Assembly (NCBI RefSeq): GCF_001039355.2
Contig: NW_019776062.1
Coordinates: 65,618-124,828 of the forward strand
Length of the DNA stretch: 59,211 nucleotides
Direction: 5' to 3'
Source: Lingula anatina
Lineage: Eukaryota; Brachiopoda; Lingulata; Lingulida; Lingulidae
The notes below the pieces were generated by a model, which did not search any database, was not told the DNA's origin, and was given only the letters and a program-made list of their open reading frames with translations. The translations under genes and the position numbers were made by a program. This document shows positions 23,518 to 36,017 of this stretch, piece by piece; the first letter of the stretch is position 1, and each line of letters starts with the position of its first letter.

Positions 23518-26500
23518 TTACTTTTTGCCACCAGTGCAGAAAACTTGACCAAAGTAGATATGGTTTCTGCAGCAAGTATAATATTTCGGATCATACGCTC
23601 TCTTTCCACAGCACATGTGGCCTCTGCCAAACGACAATTTCCCATAGCAGCAGGTATGAAATTCGTTATAGAACGCTTTCTGCCCGCAGCAGACCTGTTT
23701 TGCCCCGCCGTAGATCAAGCCATAACAGCAACTGTGCGTCGTAGGGTCATACGCCTTCGCACCGCAGCAACGCAGATGGCCGCCAGAGTAAAGCTTTTTG
23801 TCGCAGCAGGTGAAGAACCTGGGATCGTACGGCTGGCTGCCGCAGCATCCGCTGGTAGCCTCGGCAAGCTGTCCGTTGCAACAGCTTGATCGTAAAGGGT
23901 CGTAGGCCAGATAGCCACAGCACTGTTGTCGGCCCCCGTATTGAATGGCGCCGTTACAACAGGTGTAGTAACTTGGGTCGTAGAATCTCAACCTTCCGCA
24001 GTAATCTGCATATTGAAACAAAAAAGAAGCTTTTTTAATATTCATATTCTTTCTTTATATTTTATATTCGATTAAAATAAAAGCGTATTTTATGTCGCAT
24101 CATTTTTGTCTTAATTTACTTATAGGAGAAAGCCGTAAACCCGGAGAGAATCTTTGGTATTTGTTTCTATTCTATTACTTGTTCTTAAAGAGCATTCCAC
24201 TTGTAAACGTACATGACAGTTGGCATGATTGAAAAGAACTTTAAAACAAACGCTTTCCCAATAATCTAAAAAAATGGTCTATGAAATTAAAACGATTCTT
24301 TTACAAAGGCATGAAGGCTGTCTTACAGACAGACAGTTACACTTAACCGAATTAAACATCTAACAGGTATAAGCACTTGTCTTGTCAGTTTCCCACTCTG
24401 TTTTGCGTTCCGACTGATCAAGCAATTTACACCTATTCTTGTCAACAGGTGTTTTAATGTTTTACCAGGTGGTTTCTCTTTTCATCTAGACTGATCTCGC
24501 TCGACCGGGTCGCCTGTGCACAAACTGAAAACTACCCCAAAAAAGAAGCTTTGCAATCTATAATATTTCTTGCGTCGGCTCTTCCTTTTTTAACCCCCAG
24601 ACTACACTAATTATGACTGTTCCCTTTACCTCATGTAAACCATAGACCAGGCTAGTTTCATGCCATTTGAATTACGTTACCTCAAGTACCCTTTAACTGA
24701 GGTTGAGGGACGTGTTAGCATAATATCAATTGATTAAAAAGGAAGACCATAAGGAAGTTGCCTTGTGCACAGTGGGTATTCATCTTTGATATTTTTTCTC
24801 TTTATGTCTAAAACGTCATAAGGTAGAGGAAGAACAAATGTGACTGTTTTCATTCTTTTTAACTTTTAACGAAAAAAATGTATCGACACGAATCCGTATT
24901 GTAACAAGGAATCACATATCTCTTATACGCGAAAAAAGGGAAATAAATAAAGTGAATAAATTGAAGAGCGTGCGTTTTTGAATTTGACAGTGGTATTCTT
25001 GTATTTCCTACCAACATATGTGGTAAAAGCGTTAATGCGGATTTTGCCTGTGCACCGATCTATCACCGAGCTATTACGTGGAAAAAGATATCATGATAGC
25101 GAAAAGCTGGTTTAGTCCCACTGAAGGCACGGATATTAACTTTCATCAAATTTATTGTGAGTGTAGTTTTGCCTTATTCTTCCACACAATCACTGCTATT
25201 ACAGACCACCGGCGACACAATTTACAGGTTAACGGTGCGTAACTGGTGTTAAAAGGAACGCGTTTTCTCGTCTGTCAAGTGCATTTTACTCAACACATGT
25301 TAGAAGGAAAGAACATGCACAGAGTAGTTGTAATACGTCCTATGCATATTAAGGACACAGTGTGTTTGACGAAGCATAAAACGGGTAACTCCGATTTTCA
25401 GTGGATTCAAAGGTGTAGAAATGAAGGCAGATTTCACAAATTGGAGTGAAAAAATATCCACAACCCTCTTCAATAAGAAACTTAAATGTGATTCTGAGGG
25501 GGAAAGAGAGACCTTTTGTTACTAAATATGGGGAGGAGGAAAAGGGATGCAGTTAGAAAATGTTTTTAAATTCTGAAAGGCATTCTTCCTATCTGTACTA
25601 TGGGAACGGATATACCATTTTTCTGCTGCTCTGGCCGAAAGGGTGTAAGAAATGCATACCAGTCGACAATGACGTAAGCGACAAACTTACTAAAATGCAC
25701 TAACGCGCATGACAAAATGTTAGCCATCTAGACCCTTCACATGAATACACGAAACAAATGTAACTAATTTTGTCACTTAAGCTTGTTTGTCTTCCGTGTG
25801 TGATTGTTACCACCAACTGAGGAGATATGTACAGAAACTGATCAATTCGCCATTGGAAGCACGTGTTTTCACAGTCGTTTTGTTTTGGCTCAGTGTGACA
25901 AAATGAGAAACATTCTCAAAGAAGAATCGGTTTGAAGTTAAGAATGAATTTTTGCATAAGCTTTTCTCTAAACAAACCTCCCAGCTATGTTTCTGCAGAA
26001 TCCGATTAAAAAATAAAATAAGCTTTAATTTGTCAAGTATGAAAAGATGGTGTAACTTTAGGTAAGATCAACATGAAAAGAAAAAAATAAGGCGACATTC
26101 CGCCCAGTGGAGGTCCTGACTGTGAAAGGTTTAAATATACTAGCGTCCCTATTCATTCTATCTAGTGCACTTTTCGCTTTACTTCATTAAAAGGATATCT
26201 CATTTCTGAATATTCGCCGGCAAATATAACCAGATTGAATTATTATATTGGACTTGGTTAACGTTACTGGTACAAGGAATGGTACTTTAAGGCAACATAC
26301 CCCAACGTATTTTTCACAAAAAAAGCATGTGACCTTTCAAACCATTTCAAGATATGGAAAGCAGAAGTGGTGCATTTGAACAATATTTTCAGTTCGTGCA
26401 CAGGAATGCAAAGCAGGTTTGATAAAGTTTAGACTGAGGTCTAGATGCGGCTATAGTTAAGTGTAATCTTAATATGAAGTAAGAGTGGGGTTGTCACTAC

Positions 26501-29500
26501 CAGGTGGGTTCTTTCCACTTTGTTATTTACTGCTTCTGGCTACTGCATCTCACGGATATATCAGGGTATTCATCGGATGCCATTTTACTTTTCCTTTAAT
26601 TGTAATGTGGGGTATATGATTGTTTTCCCGCAACAAAGTAAGGGAAATAGAATGACGCTGCATGCCTTTCTCTGTCTGTCCGTCTGTTTGTCTGTCCGTC
26701 TGTCTGGTTATCCAAAGCCGTCCTCGCCCGTTATTTATTCTTTCTGACCGCCTATCAATCAGCCCGCCCATCTTTCAAGGTGATTGGCTCTGCCGTTAGA
26801 AAAATATTCAGTGGTTCTCTCATCGTCTCTTTAAGTTTAATGGTTTTTAAATGCTTCATATACCTACTGTGAACATGTGCAGTGCTTCATTGCCTATTAA
26901 TTTTTCAGTTACAGCCATGTTGTGTCTTAATAGATTTCTGTTTGTAAACACACCTGATCCCATTTATTAACGCGGTGATACGGTGTGCCGCAGCTTTTGA
27001 GCTTGCCACGTGCATTCTTCCTTGTTAAATCACTACTGACTGTAACTGCCAAGAATTACAAAAGAAGAAAAAAAGCAGTGGGTAAACATAGTTAGTGGAA
27101 ATCAAGCTGACAACGATACACAATAGTGCGTAATTGTAGCTTCAATCCGCTGTTGTAATTCCCAATGAAAACTAAGTCAACTGTCAGACCTCCATGTTGA
27201 GGGGAGGTTCTTACCAATTTGGCCCACGGGGCGTTGATCAGGTACCACTTCAAAAAATTAAATGAGGTCGTGATGAGATCTAAATAAAACCGAACTTCTC
27301 GAAGAATTTGCCCAAAGGTACCCACCAAAAAAGTCAAATGTGAGTGTGTAGAATCTAAATTAGACTCGAATGTAAGGTTTCCCAAAACAATGCTGTTTCA
27401 TTTGGTAATCATGATGCTGAAGCTCATGTTTAAAAAAAGGTAGAGTGTGCTCTTCATGAATTGTGTCATCAGAGAATGGCACATGGCTTTACAAGGTTAG
27501 ATACTCTCCGAAGTCTTTCCTTATTTACCATCCATTGTACCATGGTGGCAAAGTTGGGCCATTTAAGGGCCGAACCAAAATTTGAATAAGCTAACAGAGC
27601 GAGAAAAAATTGTAAAACGTTTCATCGTATAGCAGTAGACGTTAACACTACTGAGTAAGCGGGAAAATCATTTTATGTGATAAACATGCCAGCAAAGACA
27701 TTACAACCCAAAAGAATCAAGTCAAACATGATTTTGCAGAAAGAGTTGATTTACAACTGGTACTTTTTATAACTGAAAAGGATTAAAAGGTCATTATTTA
27801 AGTCACGGAAAAAAATTACGGTAAAAACCAAGTGCAAAACGCTTCCGACACGTCAATGGGTAACCGCATGTCTGTGACATTCAACAGAAAATTCAATCAT
27901 TACTTAAATCATTTAAATTAGTCTCTGGTTTCCCGCAGGTGTCTTCGTTTATGGTCGGGTTACTGTTCCCTGTTATGATTTGCTTTTATTTAAAGTTCAT
28001 ATCTATCTATGCCGCGTATTCCCAAATGCAGCAAAAAGGGAGTTTTGCTGCTAATGCTTACAAAGATCCAGAACATGACCAGACTAGAAATTGAACACAG
28101 TTGAAAACAAGAAAGAGCACGCTGAAAGTCTGGGTGTAAATTCAATTCCTGAAACAAACTTGCAACCGAAGTGAGAGTGAGTAACAGTCCACTCTGAACC
28201 TGAATTAAAGATACTTTGGACTTCATTAGTTTGGGGGTTGTTCCATCTTGAAACGTTTCCTAAGCAAAATACTAAAAGTAGTCGATTAGTTTATACACGT
28301 CTTATTTATACAAATGGTTCTTAAGAATACTTATATCCTAATAGGAAGGGAATAAAGCACAGACCTGATGGAAATTCTGTCTGACAATCCGAAAAAAAAA
28401 AACTAAATACTGCTTCCCTGTGTGTATGTTGTTCTGTTACTTTTTGTTGCTGTGAGATTTTTGATAGCGACTGGTGGTGGGGTAGGGAGAATGAGATGGA
28501 AAGCTGACCGCGAAAATGTTTAAAAAACATCGGCAATAACGTGACGCAGTATTGAACTTTTCGCCTCTTAGATTATGTAAGCTTAATTCAATTTACTGTT
28601 TCGACCACCCATCATTTTCTTTTTCGTTGTTTTCTCAGTAATTCAGCATAGAGAATAATTCATTACACAAAACGTGCTGGTTGTTTGCCTAACGTTTCGC
28701 TTTCTTTTCAGCTTCCGTGTATTCCATTTACTTTCATTTTTGTCATCCACCTTTTTCTCTTACTCCTTCCCATAAAAGATGACTTAGCTCAACGAAGCTC
28801 ATTCTTAATTCAAGTTTACGTATACAGTCGTATGTAAACCTTGCAATCTGGACGTGTTCAGTTTCATTTAACGCAACAAACATGATTTCTGGTGTTTTTT
28901 TTCCTCTCCATCCCAGTCGCTTTTTTCTTCTTATATTGTATAATTCAAAAAACTGAAAATAGAGACCGGCATAAGGTTCAACAGAGTAAGAGCTCAAGAA
29001 CACGAGACTACTGAATAGAGTCGAATGTAATGAATATTAAGAACCCAGTGAAATCTGTGGGGGTAAATGTCATTAACAAGCCAGAGACGGTTGATTATTG
29101 GAAATCGTGTGAAATTACAAAAGTTGGCAACCGTGTAAATCATTTTTTGCAGTGTTAATACCTGGTTTAGATGACGCCAATCTGCTTCTTTTATCACACT
29201 TATAAGTGGTGATGTAGTATTTCAGGATTTAACTTCGAATTTTATGTTCTATCAAAACAGAGACTTGATACCAACCTTTCATTGAAAAACCTGAGCGGTT
29301 CGTTGTTTCCTAATATTGTCTCCGGGGCTTTAGTGTCAATTTATTTGTCACAATGGTGCGCAAAACAAGTGTCAAGTATTGCCTCTTAAAGTTTAAATCC
29401 CCCCAAAAATACCATTATTGTCATAGACGAGGCATTTGTTTCTATTAAGTAAATGTGAGCGATTGAGTTTCTGTTTTGCGATACTGATCAAATTTGGACA

Positions 29501-32250
29501 AGTCATTTCTCCGCCACATTCAATCAAATTGACATAACCCGCCCTAGGAATAAGGCGGTTATTTCATGATTGTCATTATGTATTTCTTACCCCGGGATAT
29601 TAGATATGTTTGATGAAAGAAGTGCCTTCTAAGTTTGCTGAAGAATAGAATAGATTAATGAAAATATTACAACTGTGAGCATGAGATATTGTAGAATTTT
29701 GACAGTCTCTTGTTTTGTCAACCCCCAGTACAAAAACAAGTAGTTAAAATACGTGAATATTTAAGCCGCTTTCTTAGAAATACCCTACAGTAATGTAATT
29801 GTTTCTTACGTCATTAATGTGTGCGTGTCACTGTAAGACTGGTCTTTGACAAGTGGCAGAAGTTTGGTGGGATTTATACTTCTTGCGGGTCTTCAAGGGT
29901 GCTCCGAGAAAGAGACTGTACTTAAGATACTTAATCGTGCAAAATTTTCGGTCTTATAATTTAATCAGGTTTGACAAGGTGTGGGGTAGGGTTAACTTAA
30001 ACATGGTAGTTTAAGATAAATCTTTTAAAATTTAACTATGTTAAAATGTTCGGAAAATTACAAATTTTCAGCTGAAAAAGTGCACTAGATTTCTGTCGTC
30101 TGTAGGTCAACTGTGTAAAGCTACGAATCAGACACCATTTATGTTATACCTGAGAAAAGCAGGCGGGTCAAAATAAAAGACGAGTGCTTTCACCTCACAC
30201 TTACACCTTCAATCAAAACCCATAGACAATAGGAGTGAGAGAAATGTGGCTCACACATGAGTGAATGTAAGCTCAATTGAACGGTTTTGTTGTATAAAAA
30301 ACTTGCAGTGGAATTTCCTTCTGTAACCCCATACGTCTTGGGGTTAAGATGTTAAAGTTATCCAGAGAAATTGCATATATTTATAACTCAAAGCTCACAA
30401 ACAGACAAACGCGCGTTAGTGATTGGTTGTAAAGATAAGCAAGGCAATGAAGTACATATATTCATTGATGTTTACTAAAGGGAGTGCGATGTGATCTTTA
30501 TTCAGCAAATGAATCGTAAAGGAGGAAGGGACGGAAACGCCAGCGTTTAAGTTAATGCACCACCAAGTTTGGTAATGCTTTCAAAACACAGTCAAATAGT
30601 TATGGGCAGTCATTGTACGTGGCATTTGTCATCTTGACGCTCGGTTCAAAAGCCCAGTCACTTATCAAGCGCCTTTTCCCAAATCATCACAAAGATGGAT
30701 AATGCCTTATTTTTGAATGGGGACAATCTAATCCAATGGCAGGTTAGATTGCGTCGTTCGCGTGACTGGGCTGAGTGATTGTTTAGAGCTCACCTTTGAC
30801 TTTCACTCTCCACTCTGATGTCTGACTTCCAGTCTGAAGTTATCAATACATCAGAACTAAGGCTGACTCCAAGGTCAGAAAAGTTAAGGGCATAAGGGTA
30901 ACCGCATTTTTCTATATGATGAAATAGCATTTATGATGATTTGTTAAGCCAGTTGATTTTATCACCCTAATTCCTCGGTCATGCACTTAATGTCGTTATC
31001 GTCACTAGACTTAATGCATACAGTTTTCCAAATGAGTTTCTGCATTTGATGAAATAGCAGATTTTATGGAAAGTGCACACCCTCAAATATGGAGATTTTT
31101 GCGTTACGCTGGTCCTTTGGGATCCATTTTTCGGAAAAATAATGCACGCCTTGGGTGCGCTCACTCCTTTTAGTCCGCTCCTGCATTAGAAACCTCAAAC
31201 CAGTCGTCTACTTGCTTTCTTAAATATCCCAAACATAGACATTAAGTCAAAATGTTATTCCTTAAAATTTGATTATTTAGGGGCGCTAACATTCGGACAA
31301 GTCAAATCGCTTGTGATATTTGTTTGCTCTAGCTCTGGTTCTAAGGTAGTATGGAGCGTCGAAGTCTGAAAAGGTCTGTGAAAAATGACCATATCATAAA
31401 ATACCAGTGTGTATCGAAATCGTTATACAATCGTCAAAACAAACATAACACTGCTGGCTAATGCTACGGCAGACAATTCCGTGCTTATGATTGCCTGTTC
31501 TTTAAGTTGCTAGTAAATTATATCAAAACATTAGTTAAACCTGCCGCCACATTATTTGACACTTCTCATCTTACTGCACGCTGTTACGTTGGGGTATAGA
31601 ATTAAAACACATATCCTTCAACCTATCTCTATACTTCTGGATGCATATCTATACATTGCTTCTGGAGCTTATCTCTGCCAATCTATTTCACAATTCTGAA
31701 TGACATCGATTCCACTGCCTGCGGCAGCGTAAAATTTGAAATAAAAGATCGAAATTAAATGAAAACAAATCTTTAGCATTATTACTCAACAATACATACT
31801 GTCATAGGTTACTCCCTATCCCCTTAAAACCGTGTGCAATATTTCAAATTATGGGCATTACATGATACGTAGTGAGTGTGATCTTCAAAAGTAAAAAGAA
31901 TAAATCTTATAAAAATGTTGGATTTTTTTCCATATTACAACGAATTCATCCACTCCATTTACATTTTCGTTTGAAGCTTATATGATAATGCGATTATCTT
32001 TAAGTGAAATGTGAGCACGTGTACCCCTTGAATTCGCTACAGATGTACAGTGCTGCCTTTTTGTGATCAGATGGAAGGAAAAGGGAAAAAATCAAACCTA
32101 AGGAAAGGGCTACTCACAGGGTGTTCGCTGGAAGTAAGAGTACCCATGGTGTCGCGTGGAGGTGGGCGAAACCACGAGGAGGAGAACCAGGCTCACGGAG
32201 AGCAGTCTCATTACCATAGCCATAGTGGGGGCATTCAGTCCTCCTGCCAT
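23518..32250 (-). CDS. Galaxin-like secreted cysteine-repeat protein
   Basis: Two coding exons, 32250-32118 and 24005-23518, joined across an 8.1 kb intron with matching phase (621 nt, 206 aa). Exon 1 encodes an N-terminal stretch with a signal peptide (core RLLSVSLVLLLVVSPTS). Exon 2 encodes six tandem repeats of about 26 residues with the pattern CCG-x3-YDP-x4-CC, for example CCGAKAYDPTTHSCC and CCGKRAYDPKYYTCC; repeat 5 has FYN instead of YDP. The first repeat starts with a single C and the protein ends FCTGGKK. This di-cysteine YDP pattern is that of galaxins, extracellular matrix proteins first found in coral skeletons and since in mollusc shell-related tissue and squid symbiosis. Function here (biomineral matrix or host-microbe interface) is inference. 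A further 5' UTR exon is implied by an acceptor immediately before the ATG. Exon 2 is more GC-rich than its surroundings. Confidence 0.85.
24006..32117 (-). other. 8.1 kb intron of the galaxin-like gene
   Basis: Bounded by a GTGAGT donor (left of 32118) and a TGCAG acceptor (right of 24005). I see no coding exon inside on either strand. A CTGT/CCGT tetranucleotide run lies at about 26668-26708. The intron is by far the largest in the window. Confidence 0.7.
26668..26708. repeat. (CTGT)n/(CCGT)n imperfect tetranucleotide repeat
   Basis: A run of CTGT, CCGT and TTGT units inside the galaxin-like intron. Confidence 0.8.
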
Positions 32251-33421
32251 TCTGAAAGAAAAAACCTCTGCAAATAAGCTTAAGAGAATAACGGTCCATC
32301 ACCTGATGGCTATAAAAATGGTCGGTGTTATGCCATCATGACCAGGCATTCACAGAAGTCAAATGTGTTTGATCAGTTTACACAGTACAATGCACTGGTA
32401 TATTGATATGACCCCTCAGTCATATGTTTTTGTCCCGCCAAATAAATGAAAAATGTTATTTTGTATGTTACGTACTTGTATTACCTGCAAACGTGTAACA
32501 TAAGCTTACTGTGAAGATCACATACAAGAATTCGATATTACTTGGGTCGAGGGATCGACAAATAACTGACTCGTCAGTACATCTGGGGACAAGTTCGATC
32601 ACCCCGTAGAATGGAGGCGGCAACGAGTATGCTTTGTATACCCCGCCGAGATCAAGCCCTCCTCTTCCGAATGAATGTCCGTCTTACTCTTTCATGCTAC
32701 ATTACTTTGAACTGAACGAAAAAAGTGGCACTTTCTACTTGGTTAATTCACAGATATGTAAACAGCTAACAGAGAAATGAGTGGAGGCCTCTTCGAGTTG
32801 AAAATATACAGGTTTGGAGCGTTTCCTGATGCATCGGTAATCGTAAAGTGCTTTTAAATTCGATTGCATTTACTTGTCCTCCACACATTTAGTAATTTGC
32901 TAAGCGTCCGCAGCTTTTGCAAGAACGTTTAGTAATCTGTTGATACTGGATCTCAACCAACAAAACTTACTACGAATAACGTCAACCACTTAGGCCTTGC
33001 ACAACACGTAATAATTGAAACAAAACTGCATTGCGCTCACAGATGATCTTTCGCAAACTTATTCGTTTAAGGCGAGAAAATGTTGTTTTGACTAGTTTAC
33101 TCAAATAAAAAAGAAAAAATGAGGTTGATGAAATTTTTCTTTTCCGTTTTTCGCATTCGTGCAGAAAGTCAACTACGCGAAATGCATACGTTCAGCGTAC
33201 CAACCAGACAATAGACTTCTTAACACACCTTTCTGAATCATAAAATTATCCATATCTCATTTTAACCTACGATAGTATAAAATGGAATTTTTTTAAATCT
33301 CCATTCGTGCAGAACAGAATTGTTAGTCTAACGCTTTTTTCTTTTTTGTAAATAACAACATCTTTCATATTCCCGTCCGTACAATTCTAAATATCTAAAA
33401 TCTAAAATCTACTTCGCCTAC

Positions 33422-33560
33422 CTTTTTAGAGGCTTTCTTCACAAGTTTGAAAAACTCCGTCCTGTTGCCTTCCCTTCTCTTGGTCCTCTGATCCCGAGCC
33501 TCTCTGACTCTCTCTTTCCTACTCTCGCACCTGCGCAAATGTTCGCCTCAAAGTGGGAGT
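33422..33560 (-). other. Candidate 5' UTR exon of the galaxin-like gene
   Basis: Because coding exon 1 is preceded directly by a CTTTCAG acceptor, at least one upstream non-coding exon is needed. A plausible donor, AAAAAG followed by GTAGGC, lies at 33422 on the minus strand. The upstream limit is unknown and no TATA box is evident. Weak, position-based inference. Confidence 0.25.
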
Positions 33561-35704
33561 GAGTAGCTCGTCTGTATCATGCCTTAACTGCAGACCCTCA
33601 GGCTTTAGAAATATTACCCTGTTCAAATTACTTACGAACTGTTTTCGGAGAGAATAAAAAGGCGATAGAAAAGAAGTCACGTAAAGACCAAGACATCAAT
33701 TCCGTTGCAATGTTGACTTTTCCGTGTATGATTATTGTAAGTTAAACCTGCCGTCTCGCACAGGCCAATGCTGTAAGATGCTGCTTAGAAAAAATCCTAA
33801 AGGCACAAGAAATTGCATGGAAGAAAAAGCTTGTATGGTAGTGAAGTACACAGTTCCACCCCAACAATACAAATATAATTCCCTAACACATACCAGATCG
33901 CTAGAAAATCACTAACATTCGCTGCTTTTATTGCATGAAATGTAACAACTTTCACTCGTAATTGGAAGCAAATTAGGCGCGACATTTGTGGGTGATTATG
34001 CCAATTTCAATCAACCACTATTGGTACAAGTGTCTAAAGTTTTCAGTATTTTGGTTGTGGCAGAAAGTTCCAGGGCAATCGCTGAGTATTATGAGAAGTT
34101 GAACGGTGGTCGTAAGGGGAATTCCTTTGCTTGATATAAGGGAAATCTGTTGCGGTTTTTCACTTCCGTCTGTACAAATATTATGATCCAGTCTATACAT
34201 TAATGCAGTTAGTGACGTAAATTCTGCTTCGACAATTAAAGAGCAATCAATCCTCACGGTGTAAGCTGCCACTGGAAATAAGTCACCCAAGCTGTTGAAA
34301 TCATCCAAAAGAAAAACTTTGAAGCTCAACGAATGGTAGGAGAATCAGACCGAATAGAAATAGAATAAATGAGTGGAAAATAAAGATCTTTCATTTAAAA
34401 TTGGAAGAAATAAAGTATAATCCTGTCTCTCTATCAATATCGTTTCCCGCGCCCTTTCACGTGCACACGCACAATTACACCTCACTTCTGCTAACTATTA
34501 CAAAAAACCCACTGTGACACCCCAGCTCGGACAAGTTAATTTCTCAGATGTATAGATTGTGAAATAGCTTGTGTATGAATTACCTCTGGCTATCGGGCAC
34601 ACTTCACTGAGCCTTGATAATTTTGCTTAATCAAGCCGATCATACTTTTATGATCCTTTATCTGTTTGTACGCGTTTGCGCTTAAGGGGGCTTCGCGTGT
34701 GAAGGAGAAACTAACATGGTGTAAGATGTCTTGTTTGAAAATAGAAATTAACCCTGAACAAACATTTGGATTGGATTTTGTGTAGGGTCATAGGTGTTGC
34801 TTCGGGCCTGGGTACAATGGTTACAGGTAAGTTCAACGGCTCCCGTTCCCGTGGGCCATCTGAATGGGAGGAAAAAGGTGCAATTGAAATGGTTTCAGTG
34901 TGCGAGCGTTAAAACGTTCTGTTCCGGGGCAGACAGTTTTGTGTCTGACACAACAGTAGCATTTTCGAGGGGGAAATAGTTGGGTCAACAAAACAAAAGG
35001 GCTCTTTTCCTTTGCTCCCAGTCAATGGAACAGTGTGCGTCGTGTCCTCTTGAAAAAACTCCTCAGCAAATGTTCAGTTGATTTACTTTTTTCTAATAGG
35101 ATACGTCTTCATAATGCGCATGGGTCTGGAAATTAATGGCTATCTGAAAGCCTTTGACACAGAGGTCGTTTGTTAATAAAAAAATCCTTACTAAAAGCCT
35201 GTCTGCATAGGAACTCAACAAAAATGTTAACCATTTAGTTTTCATTTTTAGACCCAATCCCAGTGCGTCTTGAGAGACTGATTTTTCAGCAACACAAAAA
35301 AAGTTGAGAAGGTGTTGGTATCAAACACAATAGTCAGTAATCGATCCCGGGTAACCGTCTGGCTATAAAAAATAATAGATACGGTGACACAGGTCGAGCT
35401 TCCGTCTGCGACAGAATTTTCTTCATGTTCTGCTTATGTGGTTGTGAAAGAATCCCCATTGAGACTAACATTGCCAGTGACAATAGTGCGTTGAGGACAG
35501 ACAGGTTAGCTGTTATAGAAGAGGGTTAGGATGCGTTAGAAAACATACACAAGAGGCGGGAGGTTTTTAACTTAACTGATCACAATCTTTACGAACTCTG
35601 AATCTTTACAACATATCATTTGACATATTCAGTATTGTAATATCTCATTGAGAGATTCCGCCTGGGGAGTGATGTGAAGAAAATTTAGTTGTGCACATTA
35701 GCAC

Positions 35705-35785
35705 TACCCCCCCCCCCAAAAAAAAAAAAAAAATTATTTACTAAAAAAAATAAAATAAAATAAAATAAAATAAGATAAAATAAAT
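35705..35785. repeat. Homopolymer C/A tract and (AAAAT)n repeat
   Basis: A run of C is followed directly by a run of A, then several AAAAT/TAAAA pentamer units. Such tracts are error-prone in assemblies. Confidence 0.85.
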
Positions 35786-35879
35786 ATGTACCGGCAGACA
35801 AAATCAAAGGGAGATGCAGAGATAGATCTAGCATTTCTTTCAACTCAACTTAATAGAAGTAGTGCCCACGGCCCGCTCC

Positions 35880-35973
35880 CACGCGCACACAAACATGTAC
35901 CTACACACGCACACACCCATGCAAGCACCCATGTTCACACTCACATAAACGCGTACGTACGTACGTGCATGCA

Positions 35974-36017
<44 letters not shown>
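35880..36017. repeat. Compound CA / ACGT / GT / GA microsatellite
   Basis: Imperfect CA-rich sequence leads into ACGTACGTACGTGCATGCAT, then (TG)n and (AG)n. Alternating purine-pyrimidine sequence of this kind can adopt Z-DNA. Confidence 0.85.

Noticed and set aside
23545-23889. 114-residue plus-strand frame, and a 67-residue minus-strand frame at 23715-23918
   Set aside because: Alanine/arginine-rich shadows of the galaxin-like exon, produced by its TGC-TGC and CGT-rich codons in other frames.
34018-34329. 103-residue minus-strand open frame
   Set aside because: No recognisable domain, no signal peptide, no flanking splice support. Length is within chance for this region.
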